From NCBI GenBank assembly GCA_028551475.1, contig CM052362.1:12922316-12986315 (forward strand): a stretch of DNA of 64,000 nt. Direction: 5' to 3'. Origin of the DNA: Casuarina equisetifolia. Its lineage: Eukaryota; Streptophyta; Magnoliopsida; Fagales; Casuarinaceae. Positions 47,883 to 59,029 of the stretch are shown piece by piece; position 1 is the stretch's first letter; each line of letters begins with the position of its first letter. The position numbers were made by a program, and so were the translations under genes. The notes under the pieces were generated by a model. It saw only the letters and a list, made by a program, of their open reading frames with translations, was not told the origin of the DNA and did not search any database.

Positions 47883-48371
47883 AGGGTGTTGAAGATTGAC
47901 GTGGCTGCCACGCACCAGAAATGAGGAGGAGGTTATCCTGTGAAGCTGAAGTGTCGGTCACGGAAGAGGTCACCATCTCATTAAGATAACCAGTAGTAAA
48001 GCAAAGAAGGTAAACCAGTAACGTAAAGTGCAAGCAGACGACGCATGGAATGGAATGTCATAGTAAAATGGCAATGTAAATAAAAACCATCCTGTTGGTG
48101 TATACATCGACATAGAGTTCTGTAATGTCAGTAGAAAATTAGGATAAACTTAGGATTACCGTCGACATGGATTAGTATCTGCAACTAGGTCTTCTTTTTT
48201 CATTTTATTTTTTCAAAGTTGAAGTTCCATAGGATGCTTTTGTAAGATTTTGTTATGCTTCTATGAAAAATCTTGGAAACGTTTGCCTCAACCTGTTCAT
48301 GTGTGTTTGTCCATCTAGACCTGCAATCTAGACTCTCACATATATCAGAAACTTCTCTTTAAAACTTATCA
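47883..48371 (+). repeat. 3' LTR of the composite Copia
   Basis: It starts TGTTGAAGATTGACG right after the CAAGGAGGG polypurine tract and ends TTATCA, so the TG...CA termini are kept. It is homologous to 32083-32549. Confidence 0.78.
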
Positions 48372-51300
48372 CTAAAAAGCCTTATTCTTGTGACCCTATT
48401 AGAATTTTCTAGTTTTATATGTGAAGGTACATATTTTTGTTATCTCTGGTCAAGATTTAGAAACCTCACACCGAAATAATAGCCTTTAGTCTTTTTAATT
48501 TCCCCTACGCCAATGATAGTGGTAAAGCTTTGATAACGCACATGTTCAAACAAATCATTGCCTCTGCTCAACTTTCGTCCTCATATAGGTATACATATAG
48601 AGACCTGCAATGGGATATATAAAGTTCAATCTTGTTTTTTCCACATCGCAATCTTCTTCGTTTTCTTATACTATTTTTTTTTCTTAACAATATGTAAGTT
48701 TGGAGATTACTGAAGTTAGGGCAAGTGTGTGCTTGAGAAGAGCTTTAACTTTATGTTATGATGTTTTTGATATTAGGTTACATTATTGGGGTTCTTTTTG
48801 ATTATTTACTATATATCCATTTGTTTCATAGAAAAGACTAAGAGATTTATGAAATTTCAAAACATACTACCTAACAAAGCCTTATTTAATAGTTTAAAAT
48901 TTAGTAGCTCCAACCCCACTTCCCTCTTAGGTGTGCATACCACCTGCTAAGCCACTTTGTAGTTCTATGTAATTCTATATTTTCTACCCACAACAATTGC
49001 CTTATTAGTCCGATGCATGTACATTGCATTCAAATAATAAGGAACACTATTTTGGTGCCCTAAAAAGGTAAGAACAGAATTTGTCTGGCTTGACAATAAG
49101 CTTAATCAAAAAACCTATCAAGTCAAATCCGGCAAGAAGTCATGATATTTTGTCGTCATTAATAAGCTCAAAAACAAACTTGATTTTCATTAACGGCGGT
49201 TACCACTTCAAATCTCACTATCTTGGTGAAGTCAATAGTAATTAAAAAGGTTTTTTATTTGGAGACATTGTCATTCAATTCAAATCCTGAAATCTTGTCC
49301 TCATTTTCCTGACGACTACAATAAAACAAACAAGAACATAAAAACTTGAAATCACTAAGCAAGAGACAGAAAGAAAGAGAGCGGTGATATCCATTGACAA
49401 TGCTGTCTATCACTATTAAAAGAGAAGAAAAAAAGAAAAGAAAAAAAGTGGACAAAAACACCACCTACCGGCGATCTGATTCTTTAGGCTATCTGTACTG
49501 CCTATCAAATCCAAAACCTTGAAAGATGTCTACTTATTCAGCGGAACATAGTTTAATGTGGAAATGTTTACCAACACATAATGAGATTGTTTACTATAAA
49601 TATAAACAGCCAAAAGCCAATTGGCATTTCTTATGTAGACGTAGATACATGCTACAATCCGTGGTGTAGACTACGGTTAACGGTTTAGTTAGAGCTAAAA
49701 CCTTTTGCACAAGAGAAAAGAAAAAAGAAAAAAGGTGCTCAAACCTGCCAAGCCTATTTAGGTTAGATTGGATCCTAATGCTGTACCAGGGTCAGCATCT
49801 TTTATTTAATCCATTACACGACAGAATTACAACGGGAATTGTTTTTTCTTTGTTCCTATAAATAAAAGATCACGTCCATCAACTTGTGCCGGCGTCTTTG
49901 GACCTACACGCTAACTTGCCCTAAGCCAACCAATCCAGCTACCGCATGCCCAGTTGATCTTAAATACGACGTGAAGCCAATGGTTGAATTTCTCTCCAAC
50001 ACTCTCTCTCCTCCTTACTCCTAATAGATTTCGAAAATATCTTCAGATTCTAAATTCTTACATTTCACTCTTTCAAATTACTACTCTGCAATTTATAGAC
50101 GAATATCAATAGTGACCAAACAATTTTACACGTAATTTACGTTGGTAGATTTTTATTATATTGACTTCTTCCACCAGTTCATCACTTTTTTATTGAAACT
50201 ATCATATGTACATCGAGTTTTTCAAGTTAATTTTTTAACTCTTTGGTTTATTTATTTTGTCCCTCTTATTGAAAACAATAAGGACTCATGATTTGACCTG
50301 CTTCTCAAATCACTACTTTTCTAGAAAGACTTGATCCTTTTATAATCTGTAGTTATTCAAAATAGATCCTTTCATGTACTTGTCGTAGGTTTCTTATTGT
50401 TAAATAGTAAAAACGTAAATGGAGACCAAGTCATGGGCAATTATGATATCAATTTGTACAAGTACTATTGAGTCAACACTAGTTAGCTTTGACAGATCTT
50501 AAAATTTTCTTATAAACGAAGAGAACTTTTATCTAAAAATTTATAAAGAAATAATAATAGTTGCCAATGATATGTGTTGATCAGTCTTTGTCATTATTGA
50601 TTGTTGAAAGACATTATATCAGCCATGCAGAGATAAAAAGAATATTAGAAAATTAACACTCATATTATGTAGGTTTCACTTGTTCAACATTAAAATGTAA
50701 TTATGACGATTGTTACAAAATAATAGTAGGAAAATTTAAATGTCAAAAATAGAAGATTAATGATATTTTCGTAAATAAATGATCATTTTAGAGATTAATA
50801 TGTTCTTTTTTCTCCCCCTTTTGGATCGACCAAATGAATAGTAGATATGCATACTCAATCACGCAAAAATATTAAACTACAACTTGGTCGTAAATGCATA
50901 CACATGTACTCTGAAAAATTGAAGTTCCTGTAACTGTGATGCAATATGTGAGAGTAGGAGTTTACCATTTGTAGATTATATCTCAAACTTGGATACACCA
51001 CCCTATAATGTGCTCTTCCAGTCGTTATCTGCTGGTTTTGGAGGATATAATGTGATAGGTTTCAATTTGAAAGCGCCCAAAGGAGTCTCCCTTGTGGCTC
51101 TGCGATGGGCAAGGGATCTCAGTTCCTTCTATTTCAACATCGTTGGAAGACATTTAGTGAGGGGATTCTCTTGATCAAATTGTAGATGCCATCCATAACG
51201 TGACCAATCATCAAGCAGAGAGTTGGAAAGAAGAGGATATTCCATAATTTAGGGCAAGGATAAGAAAACTGGGTCATCAATAACATAATTCCACCTCTGC

Positions 51301-51471
51301 AAAAAGCATGGCTTCCTTTCGTTGAGACCAACAGCAATTCATCCTTTAACAATTTGTAAATTTTGTCATGTAGCTGCCCACTTGCATCACCTTAAACAAT
51401 TCTCTAATGAGAAATCCTTCCAAGCGGCCCAACAAAGATTCAAGCCTGCAACGACCCATGTTTTCCTGCCA

Positions 51472-51508
<37 letters not shown>

Positions 51509-51643
51509 TTTAGCTCTCTATCTATGCCAGGAACGCAAGGAGAAGTAAGTATCTCCTCTCTCGCGCACACACGCAGAGTTTATCCTCCCCAGTTCCGGCG
51601 GTTTTCGCATCATTTGTTGCTGAAATTACACTCTTTTCAGGTC
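48372..51643. other. Intergenic region and upstream region of the 5-phosphatase gene
   Basis: No intact gene was recognised. Open frames at 50989-51174 (+) and 51134-51352 (-) overlap and show no domain. The (CT)n run at 51473-51503, directly upstream of the coding start, probably lies in the 5' leader or core promoter; a CAG-type splice acceptor just before the start codon (51638-51640) suggests a 5' UTR intron may be present. Confidence 0.5.
51473..51503 (+). repeat. (CT)n microsatellite upstream of the 5-phosphatase gene
   Basis: An uninterrupted CT run of about 15 units lies 140 bp before the start codon. CT/GA tracts are common in plant 5' leaders and core promoters and are prone to length change. 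Confidence 0.9.
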
Positions 51644-54084
51644 ATGTGGCCTCGGTTAGTGGCTAACAAAATCCTCAGGAGGAGACTGGGAAGCAACAAT
51701 TTCGTTACCGATTTTCCCAGCTGCACGGAAACCATTCTGGGAATTCCAAGCTCAGACCAACCATCTCTGAGCCCCAACACAATCTTCAATCATCAAAACA
51801 ACGTGTACAAGTAACCGCTTAATGCTGTGACTCTCGACCTAATATCTTAAATTTCTTCTCTCCATAGCTTAACATACCATCTCTTATATCAAATATGATT
51901 CATTTATCATTTCATCTTCTTGTTTAGGGTTTTCGTTAGTACTTGGAATGTTGGCGGGGTTGCACCACATGATGGTTTTAGTGTTGAGGATTTGCTCGAT
52001 ACATGCAACACGTCCTGTGACATCTATGTTTTTGGGTAATTTTATAACTCCAATAAACTTAGTCGTCTGTAAAGAGAATAGAATTTAAACTTAGTAGTCT
52101 GTAAAATTTCTCACGAATTCTCATTCTCTATGAAGGTTTCAAGAAATTGTGCCCCTAAGAGTATCAAATGTTCTAGGATCAGAGAACAGCAAAATTTCCA
52201 TGAAGTGGAACTCCTTGATTAGAGAAGCTCTGAACAAGAGAACCCGCTTCCGGGACAAAAACCAGTATAGTAATCCACAGGAAATGCAAGGTCAGTTTCC
52301 AGGAAAAGACGGAAAATCAACCGAAAGCAGCCGTACGCAAGACTTTCAGTGTATCATAAGTAAACAAATGGTGGGGATTCTAATATCGGTCTGGGTTCGA
52401 AGCGAACTTAGGCCATTCATACGGCATTCAAGCGTCTCTTGTGTAGGCTGTGGCGCCATGGGCTGCCTGGGAAATAAGGTAATTCCGTGTTTCCTTGTTA
52501 ATAAACTCACAAGCTACGGTTGCATATCACGCAGTATTTTACCAACCAAGGGTCCTCTTCCATGTCTTTGCAATATCGTGAAACCAAAATACAAGTTTCC
52601 TTGTCATCTTGGTAGCTTAGGAGGACATAGATACGATTTCCTTGAAAACTATCTTATTGTCCTTTTTTTTTTGTGTTTTTCTTTTCCAAACTTCCGTTTG
52701 CAGGGCGCTGTGTCAGTTAGATTTCGGTTACATGAAACAAGCTTCTGCTTCGTGTGCTGTCATCTTGCTTCAGGTGGTAGAGAAGGGGATAAACAGTATA
52801 GAAACTCGAACGTTGCTGAGATATTATCTCGGACCAGATTTTCTGGAGGCCCTTCACTTGATTTGCCTCGAAAGATGCTTGATCATGAGTATGCGAATTA
52901 CGTTTCCAAAACCGTCCAAACCCATTTGTTATACATATTCTCTAAATTAATATTTCTTCTGATGCAAATCATAAGAACAAGACGCCAACTGAGAAATAGT
53001 TTAGTTTTAAGCAAACCCATATTGCTCCCATCCAGCTTTGAGAATTTGTCCTTATTAAAGTTAAGGCCGACAAAGTCATAAAAAATTATTCCATGATTAG
53101 TCTTTTACGAGTGGTTCCGTGTAATTCTTTTTCTATCTTGGTAGTTGTTGGAAAAATATTTTATATGCTGTACAAAAGGAGCTGAAAGGTTTGCTAAACC
53201 ACCCGAAATGCATGGTTGCTTTAAGGGCCAAACCGCCAAGTATTTTGAAAGCCCATTTGATTTTTGATTTTTTATTTTTGAAATGTTGACTTTGATCGAG
53301 AGTTAATTATAATCTGAAACCGACTTAGCAAATTTACATTAATTTGTATTTTGGCATTTCTTGACAATGTCGGCTAATTATGTTTGGTTCCTTGCAGCCG
53401 GGTTGTCTTTCTGGGGGACTTTAATTATAGAGTATCTCTACCAGAAGCAACAACACGATTATTAGCAGATAGAGAAGAATGGAATGCGTTACTAGAAAAT
53501 GATCAGGTACCCAAAATAGACAAATTACCCATCAATTACTTCAAAAATTTTCCATAAAAAATTGCTAAGTGGAGAAGAATTTTAATTGGAACTGAAGCTA
53601 AGGATGGAGCTCATGGATGGACAAGTATTCCAAGATTGGCACGAAGGAGTTATCAAATTTCCTCCCACTTACAAATATTATCCGGATTCTGATATCTATT
53701 TCGGAGGCGTTGAAGGCAAAAAGGGTGAAAAGAGACGTGCCCCTGCATGGTAAGTTTTATTCCGTATAATCTTCTCCCAGATTTAATGATATTCCTTCAT
53801 ATTAACAAGAGGAAGATCATTTTCTCTTCTGCCCTTCTAGGTGTGACCGAATTATTTGGCGCGGAAAGGGTTTAAAGCAGCATTTATATACCAGAGTTGA
53901 GTTAAAGTTGTCAGATCATAGACCTGTCACTGCCGTATTTTCAGCAGAAGTTGGGGTTTCTCAAACGTTTAAAGGGTTCCACAAGTTCTTCCTCTCCGAC
54001 AGGTTTGAGCGTATTACCGGCCAGTTTGAAGTTTCCTCTGAAGATGATATTCTATGTAAAGGCAGATCCAGTTTTCAGTCATAA
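51644..54084 (+). CDS. Type I inositol polyphosphate 5-phosphatase, compact form
   Basis: Predicted Mg2+-dependent removal of the 5-phosphate from inositol polyphosphates or phosphoinositides, which ends IP3/phosphoinositide signals. Seven exons join in frame with GT-AG borders: 51644-51810, 51928-52035, 52136-52478, 52704-52888, 53398-53506, 53598-53749 and 53841-54084, giving 435 residues. The start gives MWPRLVANKILRRRLGSNNF, the typical N-terminus of plant type I enzymes. STWNVGG (about residues 60-66), GNK at the end of exon 3, HLASGGREGD in exon 4, FLGDFNYRVSL in exon 5, PAWCDRIIWRGKG across exons 6/7 and LSDHRPV in exon 7 are the exonuclease-endonuclease-phosphatase catalytic landmarks, all present. 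The variable linker of longer paralogues is short. No transmembrane segment or WD40 domain is seen, unlike type II enzymes. It looks intact. Substrate preference cannot be read from sequence. Confidence 0.95.
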
Positions 54085-54215
54085 AGCTAAAAGAAGCCTG
54101 TAAGATAGTGTGATTTTGTCTGAAATAGAAAGATTTAAAAGCTTCCGTCAGATTTTATATTCTACGCTGATAAATGTACAGTGAATTTAGTTTGATGTTC
54201 TTCATGTTTAGTTAC

Positions 54216-54221
54216 AATAAA
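54216..54221 (+). terminator. Candidate poly(A) signal of the 5-phosphatase gene
   Basis: AATAAA lies 131 bp after the stop codon, in a T/A-rich 3' UTR, at a plausible distance for plant polyadenylation. Confidence 0.5.
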
Positions 54222-54239
54222 GAGCCTATCCAAGTCATC

Positions 54240-55935
54240 ATTTCCCTTTCAAAGATATAAAATTAAGGTTTGCTTTGGTCCAACCACAAGATTCCAAATT
54301 AAGTAGCCCAATGCTTCTGGCCAGGGTGTTGTATACCCATCCTTATGCAAGCACTGTTGTCTAAATTAAATCTAACTTCTCAACTATTACCGCCGCTTGA
54401 AAGCCATCTGCTAGGCGCTTCTCAACCGTATGATTAAAGAAACAAGACAAGAAGAAAAAGAACAGAATATTATGATTAGATAAAAAATGAGGAGTTCGGA
54501 CAGAGAAACATTTGGGACCATTTACCTATTGGGCAAGTGGGAAAACACATTATTGTCACTGACTCCATGTTGATCATCTGTTTATTTATTTATTTAACTA
54601 GTAGCAGATACTTATTAAAAAAAAAAAAAACATGTAGTAGCAGATATAAAGCGGTTTGCTTTTTCGCATTTGAGATCTGATCTAAGTGGTTGAATAATGG
54701 TTCTAGAAATTGGGCCTATTACACATTACCTCCCCCGGTGGTTGAGCACCAATTAATAAATATTTGAATTCAAGTGGCTATTGAACAATCAGTTTCCCTC
54801 GTTCTTACGTTGATTAGGAAAGTGAACAGTGGTTTCTTACGTCATGAGGCACTCAATAATCGGTCTTCTTCAGAATGTCAGTGTCGATACTTCATCGGTA
54901 ACATCATCGCTTCACTTCAGAGAAAAAAAAAAACAAGTTTTCAAGGTATTTTGGATGGCTTCTCACACCAAATAGAATTGTGCTAACATTGCGTTTGACT
55001 CTTGCTGTGATGCTTCCAGATTTGATAAGCATATAAACAGATTTTAGTTTCCACCTTTTCGAGATGGACATAGATTTCAAACATCAACACCCAAAGAGCC
55101 GCAGTTATAAGTATCGGACGCAGAATTTGTGTCATTCCCTCTTAAGTTGGTTTCTTATAGATTAAGCTTGCTTAATGTGATACAAACGTTCATGAGAAGA
55201 TTTTATGGGTTGATCTCGAATATAAATCTGATAATTTTCTGCTGAACACTTTCTTTGATCAAGTGATAGTCATCTTTATATGATTTATTCTTCATGATGA
55301 TACATAGGATTTGCAGCTATGTATATGGATATCTTGTTGTCACATAGTAATGAAATGTGTTGCAACATATTTATTCTCAAATCCTAAAGTAGTCATAAAA
55401 TCCAAACTATCTTACAAATGGTTGGGTCTATAACTCTTTACTTTAGCTAAAGTTCTGAAAATTGTGTACTACTTGCTTTTCCAAAGAATTAATAAAACCT
55501 ATAATTCATTTGTAAAAGTATTATTCATATAGTTTTTCAATCACGTTTTTTACATAAGCACAGTTAACATCAAAATGTATTCAACAATTTTCCCCTATTC
55601 TTCCCAATCACCAACACTTAGGTACAGCCAAAAGAGCCCTTTGTATACATCGTCGTTTGATGGACTGGAGCTAGTTTAAATTGCTTAGCCCCTTTCAAGG
55701 CCAAATAATGATGCAATATGGCTACACAGCCTCTAGCAAGCTTTGGCCACAAAGGATAAAGACAGTTTCCTTGATGGAAACATCCGGTACTCCAATGATC
55801 CAACGCTTAATCGTTTATGGAAGAAATGGAACCGATTGGTTCTCTCTTAGATTGACAATACTTTAACAAAAGAGACCATCGCCAATCTGCCTAGAACCAA
55901 AGATACCATAATGATGTGGGCAAGCATTTGATAAA
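54240..55935. other. Intergenic stretch downstream of the 5-phosphatase gene
   Basis: No domain was recognised. Overlapping open frames at 54774-54986, 55618-55803 (-) and 55681-55866 show no known motif. The stretch 55620-55920 is somewhat GC-richer and could be a decayed gene piece, but nothing identifies it. Confidence 0.4.
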
Positions 55936-56229
55936 TCTTAAAGAATAGGGGTTATGATGAATTTTGGAATAAAATTTTTACTCAAGAACAAGAATACAAG
56001 GTTTTTTCTTATATATTTTATTATGCAAATTCATGATATATGAGAATAAATAGAGTAAGAGAGTAAATCTAATATAAGAAGGCTAAGGTATTGGGCCAAG
56101 GCCATTTATTTACAAAGCCTTGACCCAATGGGTAATAATAATATTTTCTCAATATCTCCCCTTAAGTTAGTGCTCTATATAAGTTAAGCATTCCTACTTT
56201 GCCAAGGAGAAAATGATGTCATTCAATGC

Positions 56230-57021
56230 CCATAGCCTTAGTCAAAAGATTCATAGGTTGTTACTTAGTAGAAACATGAGTCATTCTAATGATGTCTCAT
56301 GCAACCCTTTCTTGTACGAAGTGACAATAATCTTTAATGTGTTTGCACTTTTCATTCATAATAAGATTTGAAGCATTCATAGCTGATTTAGTATCACAAA
56401 AGAGCAACTAGTTTGAAGGACTTGACTTGTAAGTCATTCAATAATCCTAATAGCTAATAATGTCACATGAAGTAGAAGCCATGGCTTGATATTCTACTTC
56501 AATGTAGGATATAGAGAGAATGCGTTGTTTCTTACACTTCTAAGAAATTAAGGACACAAAAATGTATAACAAATCTTTTACTCATTTTGCAATTCAAATA
56601 GTCAAAATTGCAAAATGCATGCAAGTCAAGTATGTTGTTTGTCTCCATCATTAGTCAAATAATGAGAGGGATCTTGAGCGACTACTTAGGAGTGTGCATA
56701 AATTGGCTTAAGACTTGGCTAACATAGCTAATGTCAAGCCTAGTCATGGTGAGATATTAATTTCTCAATCAATCACTTAAGTTTTATAACAACTACAAGT
56801 AGTGGATCATTCTTCTCTTTTGTCTTGTCAAGGGCTACATTATAATCCTTAGAAGTATGATTAAGGTTTTCTTCCATAGGAGTCTTTACAAGTTTACAAC
56901 TAGAAAGTCCATCCTCTAAGATGAGCTTTAAGGCATACTTCCTCTCATTTAATGCAATACCAAATTTGGATCTAGCAAAGTTGATTCCAAGAAAATACTT
57001 TATTAGACCAAGATCTGTCAT
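56230..57021 (-). pseudogene. Copia RT C-terminus and RNase H relic
   Basis: 56773-57021 opens MTDLGLIKYFLGINFARSK and continues ALNERKYALKL, the conserved RT-to-connection segment of Copia. Downstream, across stops, 56460-56560 reads a QRILSISYIEVEYQAMAS-like RNase H block and 56290-56410 reads LFCDTKSAMNAS and KHIKDYCHFVQERV. These belong to the 55936-58779 element. Confidence 0.82.
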
Positions 57022-57357
57022 TTGAAATTTGGAATGTAGTTATTTATTAAACTTAAGAATAGATAGCTCATCTCCCCCTGTGATGATAAATCATCCAAAT
57101 AAATGAATATGATAAGAATGACCTTACTTATCTATTTAATGAATAAGGAAGTGTTATGATAAGATTGATGACAATTGGTGTTAATAAAAACCTTAGAGAA
57201 CTTATGGAACTATTCTCTTAATGCTTGTTTTTATTCATAGAAGGATTTCCTTAAGCAAAAAACTTTCTTGCCTTTTTTATGATGAATACCTTAAGGAATT
57301 CTTTTGTGTTCACCTTAAACCTCATCTCCACCTTTAAATTCAACATAGAAACCAACA

Positions 57358-58118
57358 TGATGTGAATCTTATGGTGGGCTTAAGCAAGCTCAAGTTAAGA
57401 AAAAACTAAAAATTGTTTTTTTTTTTTTAGTTTTTAGGTTTTCTGTGGGAAAAGTGAATGTTTGGTAGGAAAAGAAGGACGAAAAACAAAAATATGAATA
57501 ACAAAGACAAAAAATAAATGCCAATAAGCTCCAGACACAAAGGCAGTGCCACCAGTCAAGGAGGTGCTCCACTACCAGTCCCTGGCAAGAATTGGATAAA
57601 GGATGCAAAAGTTTATCACACAACTTTGGGGTTTCTATTATCTAGAAAACAAGTATGCTTACAACTGAAACAATGCTCCCTTTAAATAGGCAACTAAACC
57701 TAATTCTAGAAGGATCCTAGTAAATCATAAATTCTTAAAACCTAATTCTAGAAGGATCTTCATAAATCAAGAATCCCTAAAATTAAGGAAGTCTTAACAA
57801 ATCTGGATTCTGACAAATAAGGGAATCCTAAACAAATTAGAGATATGACAAGTGTGAAAACCCAAATAAATCAGGAACCTAGACAATTATAGAAACCAAA
57901 CAAAAGGAAATATTCTTAAACAATAAAGTAAACCTAAGAAATTAAATACTTAACAACTACTTAGGAAACCCTCCATATTAAAGATTGTAGAGATGCTATG
58001 GAATATTCTTAGATTGCTCTTCAATCTTGGCCTTCTTGGACCCACTGGATTACATTATGGACTCTCAATTCTTTGATTTTGGAACTCGTAATATTGGGCC
58101 TTAAATGCATCCACATCA
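57358..58118 (-). mobile_element. Solo LTR, TGATGT family, copy B
   Basis: Termini TGATGTG and CACATCA, 761 bp, colinear with copy A at 30096. Flanks CAACA and TAACA match at four of five bases as a target-site duplication. It is inserted within the 55936-58779 Copia relic and is therefore younger than that element. Confidence 0.83.
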
Positions 58119-58365
58119 TAACAACATTATTTACTTTCATTCTCATTTTTATGTGAGACAAGACATCTTGATTAGAAAAGTGATAGGACAAAGTAAAGTA
58201 AAGGATATGCTATATTTCCTAGAGCTTACTCGTGAAGAAACTCGTCACAATAATTCTATAGACAATGTAGTACCTTTTGCTAATGTTGTAGTTACTTTTC
58301 ATTCAAACAATTTATGTAAAAAAATTTCTATTTCAATGGTTGTAATATTTTACATCAAAGATTAA
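58119..58365 (+). pseudogene. Possible Copia GAG-pre-integrase fragment, opposite strand
   Basis: A plus-strand open frame contains DILIRKVIGQSKVKDMLYFL, similar in pattern to the (T-x-x-x-I-G-x-G-x-x-x-x-G-L-Y-Y-L) lead-in of Copia GAG-pre-integrase domains. It lies inside a minus-strand element, so if real it came from another insertion or an inversion. The match is weak. Confidence 0.35.
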
Positions 58366-59029
58366 GTTATTAGGAGGAAAAAACTCATCACTTATATACT
58401 TAAAGGTCCATTCTCACGCTTCCAATATAAGACCATACCCACCTTTAACACTCCCTCTTACATTCATGTTAACTTAAGTATTACATGTGGCAAGAAATCT
58501 AACTTTGAGGCAAGAGAGATTACAAAGCAAAAGCCTATCTCTTGGCTTCAATATCATATTAAAGAATAAGAGTCATGATGAATCCTAGAATAAAATGTTT
58601 TACTCAAGAAAAGAAATACAAGGTTTTCTTATAAGAATTAAGGATGCATGAGGACGAATAGAGTAAGAAACTAAACCTAATGCAAGAAAGCTAAGGTATT
58701 TGGTCAAGGCCATTTATACACAAAGCCTTGGTCCAATGGGTAATAATAATATATGGCTAAGTATATTATTTTCTTAACAAGAAATAAATGGCATACTTGA
58801 AATCATCCTATCTAATAAGCTTTGGTAGAGGTAAAACAAAGCAACCTCACAACTATTATTTATTTCAAATATTTCTTAACTTTATGGAATGAGCTAGAAA
58901 CTACAAAGGAGACACTTTAGGAGTATTCAACCATCAATGATTAGGAAAAGTTCACCCACTTCCTTTTTAGCCTAAACCAAAACTATGTATTGTTTAGGAC
59001 TCAAATCTTGACAACAATCATTATTCATT

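Larger units (their letters stand above)
32083..48371 (+). mobile_element. Composite Copia relic, 16.3 kb with nested insertions
   Basis: Homologous direct LTRs (32083-32549 and 47883-48371) frame a plus-strand Copia. A primer-binding site follows the left LTR, gag begins about 32650, resumes about 33800-34320, protease-like text lies at 34504-34570 and a GAG-pre-integrase piece at 34861-34980. RNase H C-terminal text (HQVDIFSKSLP) lies at about 47785-47840, followed by a polypurine tract (CAAGGAGGG) at the start of the right LTR. Integrase and RT are missing. The interior was invaded by LINE pieces, a foreign LTR, and a complete minus-strand Copia at 38221. Flanks CTGAC/CTAAA match poorly, so the pairing rests on LTR homology and consistent orientation. 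Confidence 0.75.
55936..58779 (-). mobile_element. Internally deleted Copia relic with a nested solo LTR
   Basis: LTRs 55936-56154 and 58557-58779 share AAGAATARGRGTYATGATGAA at their start and CAATGGGTAATAATAATAT near their end. The termini read TGTTAA...TTAACA with a few changes. A polypurine tract (minus-strand TTAAGGGGAGA) borders the left LTR and a degenerate primer-binding site (TGATATTGAAGCC) borders the right one, so sense is minus. RNase H (about 56230-56560) and the RT C-terminus (56773-57021) remain; most of gag, protease and integrase is gone. Flanks ATAAA/AGAAA match at four of five bases. A solo LTR (57358-58118) sits inside. Confidence 0.83.

Noticed and set aside
51346..51570. 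Minus-strand frame with an RE-repeat protein
   Set aside because: The repeat is just the translation of the (CT)n microsatellite.
52642..52950. Separate 102-codon open frame overlapping the 5-phosphatase gene
   Set aside because: It is a shadow frame across intron 3 and exon 4 of the phosphatase gene, whose exons join in a different frame with full catalytic motifs.
52149..53081. A 310-codon continuous frame taken as a single exon
   Set aside because: The frame reads through an intron (52479-52703) and past the exon 4 donor at 52889; the protein family alignment requires splicing there.
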